From Chloroflexota bacterium (GTDB lineage: Bacteria > Chloroflexota > Ktedonobacteria > Ktedonobacterales > Ktedonobacteraceae), in assembly GCA_902810755.1 (NCBI GenBank), contig CADDYT010000039.1:1-46309 (forward strand): DNA of 46,309 nt, in the 5' to 3' direction. Of the stretch, positions 15,526 through 24,006 are shown in pieces. Position numbers and translations under genes: made by a program. The notes below the pieces were generated by a model. It worked only from the letters and a program-made list of their open reading frames with translations. It searched no databases and was not told where the DNA came from. How positions within the stretch are numbered: the first letter of the stretch is position 1; each line of letters starts with the position of its first letter.

Positions 15526-16914
15526 GTGCGTATCGTTGTTATTGGTGTCGATCACAGCACGGCACCCATTGCATTGCGCGAGCGACTTGCCTGTTCCCTT
15601 CGCCAGATACCTCAGCTCCTCCAGGCAGCGCGCCAGGTAGCTCAGGAATGCGTACTGCTTTCGACCTGCAACCGCGTAGAACTCTACGCCGTTTGCGCCG
15701 ACACCGACGAGGAGCAGGCAAAAGCGCACCTGCTGCACGTGCTGAGCGAGCAGCGGCAGGTTGAACTGACGGAACTGGAAGCTTCCTGCTATTATTTCAC
15801 AGGCCAGCAGGCGGTTGCGCACCTTTTCGGCGTAGCCAGCGGCCTGCATTCCCCGGTGCCGGGCGAGCCGCAGATTCAGGGGCAGGTGGCAGAGGCGCTA
15901 CAGGTGGCGCAGGGTGGGCGTTTCGCCGGCCCTATCACCTCTGCCCTCTTCCGTGCCGCTCTGGTGACCGGCAAACGGGCGCGCAGCGAGACGGGCATCA
16001 GCCGCAATGCCGCCTCGGTCAGCCATGTCGCGGTCCACCTGGCGCGCCAGCTTTTCCCCCACCTCAACGACGCCTGCGTTCTGCTCGTTGGCTCCGGCAA
16101 AATGAGCGAACTGGCTGCGCGCAATCTCTGTGACAACGGCGCGCGCCGCCTCGTGATTATCAGCCGCACAAAAGAACACGCCATTGAACTGGCAGAACGC
16201 TACGGCACCATCCATCGCAGTTTCTCCGAACTTGAGGAGTCGTTGGCCGAGGCAGATGTCGTCATCAGCTCCACAACCGCTCCCCGTGCGGTGATTACGC
16301 TTGAGCTGATACAGCGCATCCTGCCGCGACGAGCCGGACGCCCATTACTGTTGATAGATATTGCCCTGCCGCGCGACGTGGACCCCCAGGTTGCCACACT
16401 GCCGGGTGTCCACGTATATAATCTGGACGATGTGCAGGCCGCCGTCGATGAAGGCGTTCGCCTGCGCGCGCAGGAAGCCGTACTCGTCAAGGCCATCATC
16501 GCCGAAGAGACGGACGCTTTTGAACGCTGGCTGCGCTCGCTGAGCGTGGTGGATACCATCAGTGATTTGCGGCGGCAGGTGGAGCAGGTGCGCCAGCAGG
16601 AACTGGCCCGCGCTATGCGACAACTGGCCCCCACCCTTTCCGAACGCGAGGCCGCCATTATTCGCGACCTTACCACGCGCATTACCGGGAAACTCTTGCA
16701 TACCCCGACATTACGTTTGAAAGAGGCCGCCGCTTCCGGTCAGGGACACACCTATGCCGAAGCGTTGCGGTACCTGTTTGGACTGGAAGAAATTGATGGA
16801 ACCGATAACGAAGATCACCATAGGGACGCGAGCCAGCAAACTGGCGATGATCCAGACGGAACTGGTCATCGAGCGGCTGCGTCGCTGCTGGCCGACGCTG
16901 GAAATAGCCATTGA
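15526..16914 (+). CDS. hemA: Glutamyl-tRNA reductase
   Basis: HemA reduces glutamyl-tRNA(Glu) with NADPH to glutamate-1-semialdehyde, the first committed step of C5 heme synthesis. Catalytic Cys48 is in LLSTCNRVELYAV. GVASGLHSPVPGEPQIQGQV and the NADPH domain VLLVGSGKMSELAARNL follow, with IDIALPRDVDP and a C-terminal dimerisation helix. The GTG start at 15526 has GAGG 5 nt upstream. The normal family end is at LRYLFGLEE (residue 422). Here the frame continues 40 residues as a polar tail that lies entirely on top of the hemC start region, giving a 119-bp overlap. A one-base change near 16790 could have caused this. It is the first gene of hemA-C-D-Q-L-B. Confidence 0.95.
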   Translation: MRIVVIGVDHSTAPIALRERLACSLRQIPQLLQAARQVAQECVLLSTCNRVELYAVCADTDEEQAKAHLLHVLSEQRQVELTELEASCYYFTGQQAVAHLFGVASGLHSPVPGEPQIQGQVAEALQVAQGGRFAGPITSALFRAALVTGKRARSETGISRNAASVSHVAVHLARQLFPHLNDACVLLVGSGKMSELAARNLCDNGARRLVIISRTKEHAIELAERYGTIHRSFSELEESLAEADVVISSTTAPRAVITLELIQRILPRRAGRPLLLIDIALPRDVDPQVATLPGVHVYNLDDVQAAVDEGVRLRAQEAVLVKAIIAEETDAFERWLRSLSVVDTISDLRRQVEQVRQQELARAMRQLAPTLSEREAAIIRDLTTRITGKLLHTPTLRLKEAAASGQGHTYAEALRYLFGLEEIDGTDNEDHHRDASQQTGDDPDGTGHRAAASLLADAGNSH

Positions 16915-17872
16915 GCAGATTCATACCAGAGGCGACCACGTACAGGATAAGCCGCTCTCGCAGATCGGCGGCGATGGCGTTTTTGTCACAGAAATTGAAC
17001 GCGCCCTGCGCGAGGAACGGATTGACCTCGCGGTACACAGCCTGAAAGACCTGCCGACCGCGCAGCCCGCAGGATTGCATCTTACCGTCATCGATTCACG
17101 TGAAGATGTCAGGGACGTACTTGTGTTTCAAAGTACCTCAATGCTCCCCTTACCGGAGCATGGTGGCCAGTCGGGCGCGGCTGCCTGGCAGTCATCCTCG
17201 CTGACTCCCCCCTTGATAGCGGGGAACGCGCCCCCTGGCCATCCCTCTCACCCTCTGCGCGTGGGTACGTGCAGTCTGCGCCGCACCGCCCAGATACTGG
17301 CTCTCTATCCCGATGCGCAGATTCTGCCCCTGCGCGGCAATGTCGATACCCGCCTGCGCAAGCTCGATGCGGGCAACTATGACTGCATCGTGCTGGCCGC
17401 AGCGGGGCTGCATCGCCTGAACCTGCACGAGCGGTTGGCCGACCGCCTGCTCTACCTGCCCGTCGATGTCATGATGCCTGCCCCCGGCCAGGGCGCGCTG
17501 GCGCTGGAAACACGAGACGAAGCGGCCATGCGCGCGCTGATCGCCCCTCTCAGCAGTCCGGCAGAACAGGCCACGACGAGCGCGGAGCGCATGTTCATGC
17601 GCCGACTGGGCGCGGGCTGCTACCTGCCCGTCGCCGCGTATGGCGAAATTACCGGCAATTTCCTCACGCTGCGCGGACTCGTCATCAGCCGGGATGGGCA
17701 ACAACAGGTGAGAGTCCAGCAGAGCATGGGTTGGGCGCCGCAAACGCCCGTTGAACAGGCCGAACGGCTGGGCGCGCTGCTGGCCGAGCAAGCTCTGGCA
17801 CGGGGCGCCAGCGAAATTATCCGGTCGCTCAACAGCGTAACACCAGTGGAGCAGGAGAAACAGTATGTCTGA
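16796..17872 (+). CDS. hemC: Porphobilinogen deaminase (hydroxymethylbilane synthase)
   Basis: HemC polymerises four porphobilinogens into hydroxymethylbilane on a dipyrromethane cofactor. Family motifs are IGTRASKLAMIQT (9-21), HSLKDLPT with catalytic Asp85, VGTCSLRR (156-163), LRGNVDTRLRKLD and LGAGCYLPVAAYGE, in which Cys275 anchors the cofactor. The start MEPITKITIG at 16796 gives the family N-terminus; an upstream in-frame ATG lies deep inside hemA. Between DVLVF and LRVGTCSLRR there are about 43 residues (111-153), rich in Ser, Pro and Gly, where typical enzymes have a short loop, so an insertion is likely. The gene overlaps hemA by 119 bp and hemD by 8 bp, implying translational coupling. 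Confidence 0.93.
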   Translation: MEPITKITIGTRASKLAMIQTELVIERLRRCWPTLEIAIEQIHTRGDHVQDKPLSQIGGDGVFVTEIERALREERIDLAVHSLKDLPTAQPAGLHLTVIDSREDVRDVLVFQSTSMLPLPEHGGQSGAAAWQSSSLTPPLIAGNAPPGHPSHPLRVGTCSLRRTAQILALYPDAQILPLRGNVDTRLRKLDAGNYDCIVLAAAGLHRLNLHERLADRLLYLPVDVMMPAPGQGALALETRDEAAMRALIAPLSSPAEQATTSAERMFMRRLGAGCYLPVAAYGEITGNFLTLRGLVISRDGQQQVRVQQSMGWAPQTPVEQAERLGALLAEQALARGASEIIRSLNSVTPVEQEKQYV

Positions 17873-18767
17873 GCAGGCAATCACCACAGGCTTGCCATTA
17901 CAGGGCAGGCGCATCCTGGTCACGCGCACCCCGGAACAGGCCAGCGCCCTGAGCGAACGCCTGCAAGCACTGGGCGCGATCCCGCTGGAGTTTCCCACCA
18001 TCCGTATCGCGCCCCCACGCGACTGGCAGCCGCTCGATGCCGCGCTCCGCCGCCTGCTTACCACCGAGGCGCAAAACACGCCATACTACACGTGGCTGGT
18101 CTTTACCAGCGCCAACGGCGTGAATATTTGCTGCGCGCGCATGGACGCACTCGGCCTCGACCGGCAGGCACTGGGAACAAACGGTGTGCGTATCGCCTGT
18201 ATCGGCCCGGCCACAGCTGCCGCGCTTGCCCGTTTCGGGCTGAACGCCGATCTCGTGCCTGACACCTACATCGCCGAAGGCGTGGCAACCGCGCTCATCG
18301 AGGATGCGGGCGGGGGGCCGCTGACGGGCCAGCGCATTCTGCTGGCGCGAGCGGCAGGAGCGCGCAAAACGCTCGCAACCGCGCTACAACAGGCGGGCGC
18401 GCTGGTCGACGAAGTGGCCGCCTATGAGACGCTTGCCGCCGACGCCGACGATGAGCGCAGCCGCGCCGTGCTGCACCTGCTCAAGACCGGGCAGATCGAC
18501 ATTTTAACGTTCACCAGTTCATCAACCGTCCGCAATTTTATGCACTGGCTCGCCCGCTGTGCGGAAGGCGACGCGGCTCTTGCGCTGCCGAACCTTCTGC
18601 ACAACGAGCGTATCGCCTGTATCGGCCCTGTTACCTCACAGACAGCCCGCCGGCTTGGCCTCACTGTGCATATCGAAGCCAGCGAGTACACCATTGACGG
18701 CCTGATTGAGGCCATTGTTTCATACGAGGGAAATCATGACAGAACAGATCATCACATCACAGCCTGA
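17865..18767 (+). CDS. hemD: Uroporphyrinogen-III synthase
   Basis: HemD cyclises hydroxymethylbilane with inversion of ring D to uroporphyrinogen III. The 300-residue protein shows the weakly conserved two-domain pattern: GRRILVTRTPEQASALSERL (14-33), LEFPTIRI, WLVFTSANGV, RIACIGPATAAAL, then in the second domain GQRILLARAAGARKTLATAL, VDEVAAYETL, ILTFTSSSTVRNF and RIACIGPVTSQTARRLGL. The position after hemC with an 8-bp overlap makes the assignment firm. The last dozen residues (NHDRTDHHITA) lie over the start of hemQ, a 32-bp overlap, so the true conserved end is near IEAIVSYEG. Confidence 0.92.
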   Translation: MSEQAITTGLPLQGRRILVTRTPEQASALSERLQALGAIPLEFPTIRIAPPRDWQPLDAALRRLLTTEAQNTPYYTWLVFTSANGVNICCARMDALGLDRQALGTNGVRIACIGPATAAALARFGLNADLVPDTYIAEGVATALIEDAGGGPLTGQRILLARAAGARKTLATALQQAGALVDEVAAYETLAADADDERSRAVLHLLKTGQIDILTFTSSSTVRNFMHWLARCAEGDAALALPNLLHNERIACIGPVTSQTARRLGLTVHIEASEYTIDGLIEAIVSYEGNHDRTDHHITA

Positions 18768-19548
18768 GCAAGAGAACGCGCACAGCCTGACAACAACAGC
18801 GGAGGTTGTTCCCACGCCAACAGTGGAAGCTGCCCCGGCGCCAGCACAGCCAAAACCGAAGCAGCCGCGCCAGCTTGTGCGCTTTACCTTCTACAAACTC
18901 GACCCGCAATGGTATCTGCTGCCTGCCGAAACGCGCCAGCAGGGAAAGCAACAATTGCTGGACATCTACAACGAGTTCTTTCAGAAACACGCACTCCTGC
19001 GCAGCTACAGCCTCTTTGGCCTGCGCTCCGACTGCGACTTCATGCTCTGGCAGGCCACTTACGCCGTCGAAGATTTGCAGGGCCTGAGCAGCCGCATTCT
19101 GCGCAGCATCATGGGGCCATACCTGCGCGAGACACATAGCTTCCTCTCCATGACCAAGCGTTCGGTCTATGTCGGCAAAAATGCTCGCGGCGCCCATGAC
19201 CCTCGGCTGGTACTTACCCCGCTCGATAAGAAATATCTCTTTGTCTACCCCTTCGTCAAGACGCGCCCCTGGTATGCCCTGCCAATGGAAGAGCGCAAAC
19301 GCATGATGAACGAACATATCCGCCGGGGGCTGGCCTATCCCAGCGTCTCCATCAACACCACTTACTCGTTTGGCCTCGATGACCAGGAATTCGTTGTCGC
19401 CTTCGAGACTGACAGCATCAGCGACTTCCTCGACCTCGTCCAGGATTTGCGCGAGACCGAAGCCAGCCAGTACACCCTGCGCGATACCCCCATGTTCACT
19501 TGCGTCACACAGCCCCTGGATGACATACTGGAATCCCTGGGAGTATAG
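18736..19548 (+). CDS. hemQ: Coproheme decarboxylase, chlorite-dismutase family
   Basis: HemQ converts coproheme to heme b in the coproporphyrin-dependent pathway of Gram-positive-type bacteria. Residues 1-45 are a Pro/Ala/Thr-rich low-complexity leader. The core runs from QLVRFTFYKLDPQWY with LFGLRSDCDFMLW, the KRSVYVG segment whose Tyr145 is the probable radical tyrosine, MMNEHIRRG with likely proximal His194, and TYSFGLDDQEFVVAFE. These match the decarboxylating clade rather than true chlorite dismutases. ATG 18736 has GAGGG 5 nt upstream and is preferred to an upstream in-frame start inside hemD. Its place inside the hem operon supports the role. Confidence 0.9.
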   Translation: MTEQIITSQPEQENAHSLTTTAEVVPTPTVEAAPAPAQPKPKQPRQLVRFTFYKLDPQWYLLPAETRQQGKQQLLDIYNEFFQKHALLRSYSLFGLRSDCDFMLWQATYAVEDLQGLSSRILRSIMGPYLRETHSFLSMTKRSVYVGKNARGAHDPRLVLTPLDKKYLFVYPFVKTRPWYALPMEERKRMMNEHIRRGLAYPSVSINTTYSFGLDDQEFVVAFETDSISDFLDLVQDLRETEASQYTLRDTPMFTCVTQPLDDILESLGV

Positions 19549-19556
19549 CCTTTGTA

Positions 19557-19584
19557 TGTCATTGTGAGCGCAGCGAAGAATCTC
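19557..19584. repeat. Short dispersed-repeat-like sequence between hemQ and hemL
   Basis: The segment contains TGTCATTGTGAGCGCAGCGA followed by AGAATCTC. I recognise this motif from recurrent intergenic repeats in several bacterial genomes. It occupies the only sizeable gap in the hem cluster (61 bp). Only one copy was noticed in this window. Confidence 0.4.
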
Positions 19585-19609
19585 TCGTGGAGGTGAAGGA
19601 TGGGAGACC

Positions 19610-20935
19610 ATGACAGATACAAATAACACACCCGCTCAATACTGTCACCTGAACCTGACGCGCTCGCACGAACTGTATGCGCGGGCGCAGCAGCTTTTTC
19701 CGGGCGGCGTGAACAGTCCCGTGCGCGCCTTCAAGGCCGTTGGCGGCGAACCCATCTTTATCGATCATGGCAGCGGACCGTATCTCTACGACGTGGATGG
19801 CAACCGCTACCTGGATTATGTGCAGTCCTGGGGGCCGATGATTCTGGGCCATGCCTTCCCATCGGTTGTGCAGGCGGTGCAGGAAGCCAGCGAGCGCGGC
19901 CTCAGCTTTGGCGCGCCCTCGCCCTACGAACTGCAACTGGGCCAGCTCATCACCGAGAGCATGCCCTCGCTAGAACTGCTGCGCTTCGTCAATTCTGGCA
20001 CCGAAGCGACAATGAGCGCGCTGCGCGTGGCGCGGGCCTACACAAAGCGCAGGAAGATCATCAAGTTCGCGGGCAACTATCACGGACACGCCGATATGCT
20101 GCTGGTGCAGGCCGGTTCTGGCGTGGCAACGATGGGTCTGCCCGACAGCCCCGGCATCCCCGAAGAGATCACCACCCACACACTGGTCGCACCCTATAAC
20201 GACCACAGGGCCGTCGAGGAGCTTTTCCAGACTTACCCTGACGACATCGCCGCCATCATCGTCGAGCCGGTCGCCGCCAACATGGGGCTGGTGTTGCCCA
20301 TCCCCGGCTTCCTGCAAAAGCTGCGCGCGCTGGCAGACAGCTACGGCGCGCTGCTCATCTTCGACGAAGTCATAACCGGCTTCCGCGTCGCCCCCGGCGG
20401 CATGCAGGCAGTGACCGGCGTCACACCCGATCTGACCTGCCTGGGCAAGATCATCGGCGGCGGCATGCCGGTCGGCGCATATGGCGGCCAACGCAGAATC
20501 ATGGAGCAGGTCGCGCCCATCGGCCCGGTCTACCAGGCCGGAACGCTCTCCGGCAACCCGGTCGCCATGGCCGCAGGCATCGCCACGCTGACCGAACTGC
20601 GCAAACCCGGCACCTATGAACAGTTAGACCACAAAGGGCGCTTGCTGGCCGACGGCGTAAGCGAAATACTCAAAGAGATTGGCGGGCCGCTGGACTTCCA
20701 GTCGATTGGCTCCATGTTCTGCCTGTTCTTCGCCCCGCAACACGTCACCGACTACGCCACTGCGAAAACTTCCGAGACACAACGCTACGCCCGATATTTC
20801 TGGCGCATGCTTGATCGCGGCATCTACCTGCCGCCCTCGCAGTTCGAGACCTGCTTCATCTCACTGGCCATGACCGACGAGATGATCGAAGAGACGGTGA
20901 AAAGTATACGCAGCGTCCTGCATGAAATGATTTAA
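19610..20935 (+). CDS. hemL: Glutamate-1-semialdehyde 2,1-aminomutase
   Basis: HemL is a PLP enzyme that isomerises glutamate-1-semialdehyde to 5-aminolevulinate, directly after HemA. The 441-residue protein has FPGGVNSPVRAFKAVGG (30-46), FVNSGTEATMSALRVAR, GNYHGHADMLLVQAGSG, LLIFDEVITGFRV with PLP-binding Asp252, and LGKIIGGGMPVGAYGG with Lys280 forming the Schiff base. YQAGTLSGNPVAMAAG follows. The length and order are standard. The ATG is preceded by GGGAG and a GGAGG further upstream. Together with hemA it shows that the organism uses the C5 route. Confidence 0.95.
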   Translation: MTDTNNTPAQYCHLNLTRSHELYARAQQLFPGGVNSPVRAFKAVGGEPIFIDHGSGPYLYDVDGNRYLDYVQSWGPMILGHAFPSVVQAVQEASERGLSFGAPSPYELQLGQLITESMPSLELLRFVNSGTEATMSALRVARAYTKRRKIIKFAGNYHGHADMLLVQAGSGVATMGLPDSPGIPEEITTHTLVAPYNDHRAVEELFQTYPDDIAAIIVEPVAANMGLVLPIPGFLQKLRALADSYGALLIFDEVITGFRVAPGGMQAVTGVTPDLTCLGKIIGGGMPVGAYGGQRRIMEQVAPIGPVYQAGTLSGNPVAMAAGIATLTELRKPGTYEQLDHKGRLLADGVSEILKEIGGPLDFQSIGSMFCLFFAPQHVTDYATAKTSETQRYARYFWRMLDRGIYLPPSQFETCFISLAMTDEMIEETVKSIRSVLHEMI

Positions 20936-20956
20936 TCTCCAGAAAGGAGCGTCACG

Positions 20957-21937
20957 ATGGCGAGCTTCCCGATCGTGCGGATGAGACGCACGCGGCAGAA
21001 CGAAAAGCTGCGCGGCCTGGTGCGCGAAACGCATCTGAACGTTGAGCAGTTGATCTATCCCCTCTTTATCGCCGAGGGCCTCAAAGAGCCAAACGAGGTG
21101 GCCTCGATGCCGGGCATCATGCAGTGGCCGCTAGAGCAGCTGGGGCGTGAGGTGGAGCGTGTTGCCGGTCTCGGCATCCCGGCGGTGCTGCTCTTTGGCC
21201 TGCCGGAACAGAAGGACGAAGTCGGTTCCGAGGCATATAACCCGCAGGGCATCATCCAGCAGGCCATTCGCCGCATCAAAGCGGCAACGCCGGACATGCT
21301 GGTGATTACCGATGTCTGCCTGTGCGAATACACCAGTCACGGGCATTGCGGCGTCATCAAAAATGGCAGCGTGCAGAACGACGAATCACTCACTCTGCTG
21401 GCCCAGATGGCGCTCACCCACGCCGAGGCCGGGGCCGATATCGTCGCCCCATCTGACATGATGGATGGCCGCGTCGGCGCGATCCGCCACACGCTGGATG
21501 AACACGGCCTGAGCGGCACGCCCATCATGGCCTACTCCGCCAAGTTCGCATCCGGCTTCTATGGCCCGTTCCGAGAAGCAGCCGGGTCCGCGCCCCAGTT
21601 CGGCGACCGCCGCGCCTACCAGATGGACCCGGCCAACGCGCGCGAAGCCCTGCGCGAAATCGATCTGGATATCGCCGAAGGGGCCGATATCGTTATGGTC
21701 AAGCCCGCCATGGCCTACATGGATGTCATTCGCCGCGTGCGCGACCGCTGCGACCTGCCCATCGCCGCCTACAACGTCAGCGGCGAATACGCCATGATCA
21801 AAGCCGCCGCCCACAACGGCTGGATCGACGAACGCCGCATCGTCATGGAAGTCCTGACCGGCATTCGCCGCGCCGGGGCCGATATGATTATCACCTACTT
21901 TGCCCCTGATGTGGCGCGCTGGCTGAAAGAAGAGTAA
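20957..21937 (+). CDS. hemB: Porphobilinogen synthase (5-aminolevulinate dehydratase)
   Basis: HemB condenses two 5-aminolevulinates into porphobilinogen, the substrate of HemC. The 326-residue protein has the zinc-type metal site DVCLCEYTSHGHCG with Cys121, Cys123 and Cys131, active-site lysines Lys196 (AYSAKFASGFYGPF) and Lys249 (VMVKPAMAYMD), and FGDRRAYQMDPAN. The three-cysteine site points to a Zn-dependent enzyme rather than the Mg-only class. ATG 20957 has AAGGAG 8 nt upstream, and the gene starts 21 bp after hemL. It ends the operon: a large bidirectional terminator follows. hemE, the coproporphyrinogen oxidase and the ferrochelatase are not in the window. Confidence 0.95.
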   Translation: MASFPIVRMRRTRQNEKLRGLVRETHLNVEQLIYPLFIAEGLKEPNEVASMPGIMQWPLEQLGREVERVAGLGIPAVLLFGLPEQKDEVGSEAYNPQGIIQQAIRRIKAATPDMLVITDVCLCEYTSHGHCGVIKNGSVQNDESLTLLAQMALTHAEAGADIVAPSDMMDGRVGAIRHTLDEHGLSGTPIMAYSAKFASGFYGPFREAAGSAPQFGDRRAYQMDPANAREALREIDLDIAEGADIVMVKPAMAYMDVIRRVRDRCDLPIAAYNVSGEYAMIKAAAHNGWIDERRIVMEVLTGIRRAGADMIITYFAPDVARWLKEE

Positions 21938-21956
21938 AGCAGGTTCTGATCTGAGA

Positions 21957-22008
21957 AAAAGGAAGTGAGAGGATAGCAGTGCTTGCTCGCTATCCTCTCA
22001 CTCCTTTT
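21957..22008. terminator. Bidirectional terminator between hemB and the SnoaL-like gene
   Basis: AGTGAGAGGATAGC (21964-21977) pairs perfectly with GCTATCCTCTCACT (21989-22002). The flanking AAAAGG (21957-21962) pairs with CCTTTT (22003-22008) after a single bulged A. The loop is 11 nt. With an A-run on one side and a T-run on the other it can stop transcription from both convergent genes. Confidence 0.85.
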
Positions 22009-22017
22009 CCCCTCGTT

Positions 22018-22440
22018 TTATGCCATCGCGGGAATGACGCCGAGTTTTTGCATCAGGCCGAGATCATCGCTGTTGCCCCAGTGTTCAACGATCTTGCCGT
22101 TGGCGACACGGAAAATGTTGATGCCGGTGATCGAGCCACTGACGCCGGTTGGCGGGATACCAAAGAACTCGCCTTTATGAGTGCCGCCGCTCGTAAAGCG
22201 TTCTACCACCCTGTCCCCCTCCACAATCACGTCATCAGCCGTTGACCAGATGTCAGGGAAAGCCTGGCGGAAGAGCGCGGCCCATTGCCTGACGCCCTCA
22301 ATGCCGGGAGCCAGTCCCGGCGGCGCGCTGTGCGAAACAAAATTGGGATCAACAATCTCGTCGATGACGCTGAGGTCTTTATCGTGATTCCAGATTTCCG
22401 CCCAGCGATGGCCTAACGCCCTGTTCTGCTCTGTCGACAT
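22018..22440 (-). CDS. SnoaL-like (NTF2-fold) protein, probable ester cyclase family
   Basis: The 140-residue single-domain protein has the SnoaL/ester-cyclase layout: NRALGHRWAEIWNHDKDL, VDPNFVSHSAPPG, GIEGVRQWAALFRQAFPDIW, DRVVERFTSGGTHKGEFFGI and ITGINIFRVANGKIVEHWGN. Members of this fold are often polyketide cyclases or small-molecule isomerases, but many are of unknown function, and no catalytic residue can be assigned with certainty. The ATG has AAAGGAGAACAT upstream. The neighbouring gene at 22490-22930 is a diverged tandem paralogue with an almost identical ribosome binding site region. Confidence 0.8.
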   Translation of the reverse strand: MSTEQNRALGHRWAEIWNHDKDLSVIDEIVDPNFVSHSAPPGLAPGIEGVRQWAALFRQAFPDIWSTADDVIVEGDRVVERFTSGGTHKGEFFGIPPTGVSGSITGINIFRVANGKIVEHWGNSDDLGLMQKLGVIPAMA

Positions 22441-22489
22441 AAGATGTTCTCCTTTCGGTATGAAAAGTTTTTCTATGAGAATACACCTG

Positions 22490-22930
22490 CTACATAGCCT
22501 GTGCAGGCTGGCCCGGCGCCGGGATGACGCCGAGTTGGACCATCAGGCCAAAGGCATCGAAGTTCACCCGGTTCTCGGCAATCTTGCCATTGGTGACGCG
22601 AAAGACGGCGGTAGCTGTCACGGTAGCAGACCGACCTGTTGCTGGAATACCCAGAAATTCACCGGTCTGGGTACCGTGACAGGTCCAGCGACTCGCTACC
22701 AGGTCTCCTTCCGCGATCATCGCCTCGACAACCAGTTGAAGGTCGGGGATACCCTGCGCGAACAGGGTAATCAACTGGTGCGCGCCCTCCGGTCCATGCG
22801 GTAGCGGCGGCAGATTGGCGTCATAGTTTGTCCAGTCTTCGGAGACGAGGGCCGCTGCCCCTTGCGCATCCTTCCGGTTAAACGCCTCGACAAACCGGTA
22901 AATCAGATCCTTGTTTGCCTGTGTTGACAT
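22490..22930 (-). CDS. SnoaL-like (NTF2-fold) protein, tandem paralogue
   Basis: From the ATG at 22930 (AAGGAG 8 nt upstream) the 146-residue product reads MSTQANKDLIYRFVEAFNRK, then HGPEGAHQLITLFAQGIPDL, DLVASRWTCHGTQTGEFLGI and VTATAVFRVTNGKIAENRVN, and ends GLMVQLGVIPAPGQ. It shares the ends and the G-x-F-x-G-I-P and F-R-V-x-N-G-K-I motifs with the gene 50 bp downstream, so the two arose by duplication. The substrate is unknown. It belongs to the minus-strand group that stands divergent to the BTAD regulator. Confidence 0.8.
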   Translation of the reverse strand: MSTQANKDLIYRFVEAFNRKDAQGAAALVSEDWTNYDANLPPLPHGPEGAHQLITLFAQGIPDLQLVVEAMIAEGDLVASRWTCHGTQTGEFLGIPATGRSATVTATAVFRVTNGKIAENRVNFDAFGLMVQLGVIPAPGQPAQAM

Positions 22931-23025
22931 GAAATGTTCTCCTTCTGGTAATCCGTTTGATCTGTAAAGTTGGATATCTGACAATGCGAGCAGCCATACT
23001 CATACTGTTCCATGCTGAAAAGCCA

Positions 23026-23964
23026 CTACGGCTCGATGGATAGCTTCGCGAGCGACATCACCTCCTTCTGGTTTGAGAACTGCCCGGCCACGAGCAGCAG
23101 GCCATTACCCTCCCGGTCGCGCAGCACAAGGGCATCCGGGTCTGATATATGCCTGAAGGTCACATCTGCCGTTTCCAGCCGCCCGGCAACGCGCTTCACT
23201 CCCTCCTCATCAGGCAGGCAAATGGTGAAAAAACGCAGACCAATGGCATCAGATGGCGGTGGCGGCCCGCCCAGGCTGTACCAGGTGTTGAGCGCGAGAT
23301 GGTGATGATAGCCACCTGCCGCCATGAAGTACGCGCCCGTTATGCCGGTGATGCTTTCCTCGAAACCGAGTATATCCTGATAGAATGCAACTGCCCGGTC
23401 GAGGTCGGCGGCCTGTAAGTGAACGTGTCCGATGCACGTCCCGACCGGCATGCCACGCCATCTCGGCCCGTTTCCTTCCAGTTCCGCTAGCAGATTTTCT
23501 TTGTCCAGCGGGTCGCTACTGTTCGCGGCATACAGCCGCCCGTTTTGCCAGGGCCACGCGCCGCGCGGGCGATCGCGGTAAACCTCAATGCCGTTGCCGT
23601 CCAGATCGGACAGGTAGAGCGCCTCACTCACCACATGGTCTGAGGCTTCCCGCAGGGCATAGCCGACATCCAGCAGGTGCCGCAGGAAACAGGCCAGGTC
23701 GGCCCTGCCCGGCACCAGAAAAGCAACGTGATAGAGACCGCTGGCATCGGGAGATCGGAACTTTACTGCTGGCTGCTCCGTGAGCAGGAGCAGAGGCTGA
23801 TCCACGCCAAGCAAGGCAGTATCATTGTCGCGCTGCATGAGTTCGAGGCCGAGCATCTCGCGGTAAAACGCCAGCGAGCGTTCCAGTCGCGAGACGTTCA
23901 GCGAGACCACGCCCATCCGCGTAGTCGGGGGAAGCTTGTTTCTCTCTCCTGCTTGATTACTCAT
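23026..23964 (-). CDS. Two-domain VOC-family protein (catechol-2,3-dioxygenase/glyoxalase-like)
   Basis: The 312-residue protein carries two vicinal-oxygen-chelate units. The first includes VVSLNVSRLERSLAFYREML (19-38), LYHVAFLVPGRADL and LYLSDLDGNGIEVYRDRP. The second includes GHVHLQAADLDRAVAFYQDI, YHHHLALNTW and LVLRDREGNGLLLV. Metal ligands of the His/His/Glu kind can be traced in the second unit. B. subtilis CatE (YfiE) and relatives have this arrangement, so ring-cleaving dioxygenase or glyoxalase-like activity is possible but not proven. The ATG is preceded by GAGGAAA. It lies between the SnoaL-like genes and the ABM-like gene, all minus strand. Confidence 0.82.
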   Translation of the reverse strand: MSNQAGERNKLPPTTRMGVVSLNVSRLERSLAFYREMLGLELMQRDNDTALLGVDQPLLLLTEQPAVKFRSPDASGLYHVAFLVPGRADLACFLRHLLDVGYALREASDHVVSEALYLSDLDGNGIEVYRDRPRGAWPWQNGRLYAANSSDPLDKENLLAELEGNGPRWRGMPVGTCIGHVHLQAADLDRAVAFYQDILGFEESITGITGAYFMAAGGYHHHLALNTWYSLGGPPPPSDAIGLRFFTICLPDEEGVKRVAGRLETADVTFRHISDPDALVLRDREGNGLLLVAGQFSNQKEVMSLAKLSIEP

Positions 23965-24006
23965 CGTTTTTCCTCTGTGTATGTGAAACTTCCTGCTCGC
24001 GATAGA

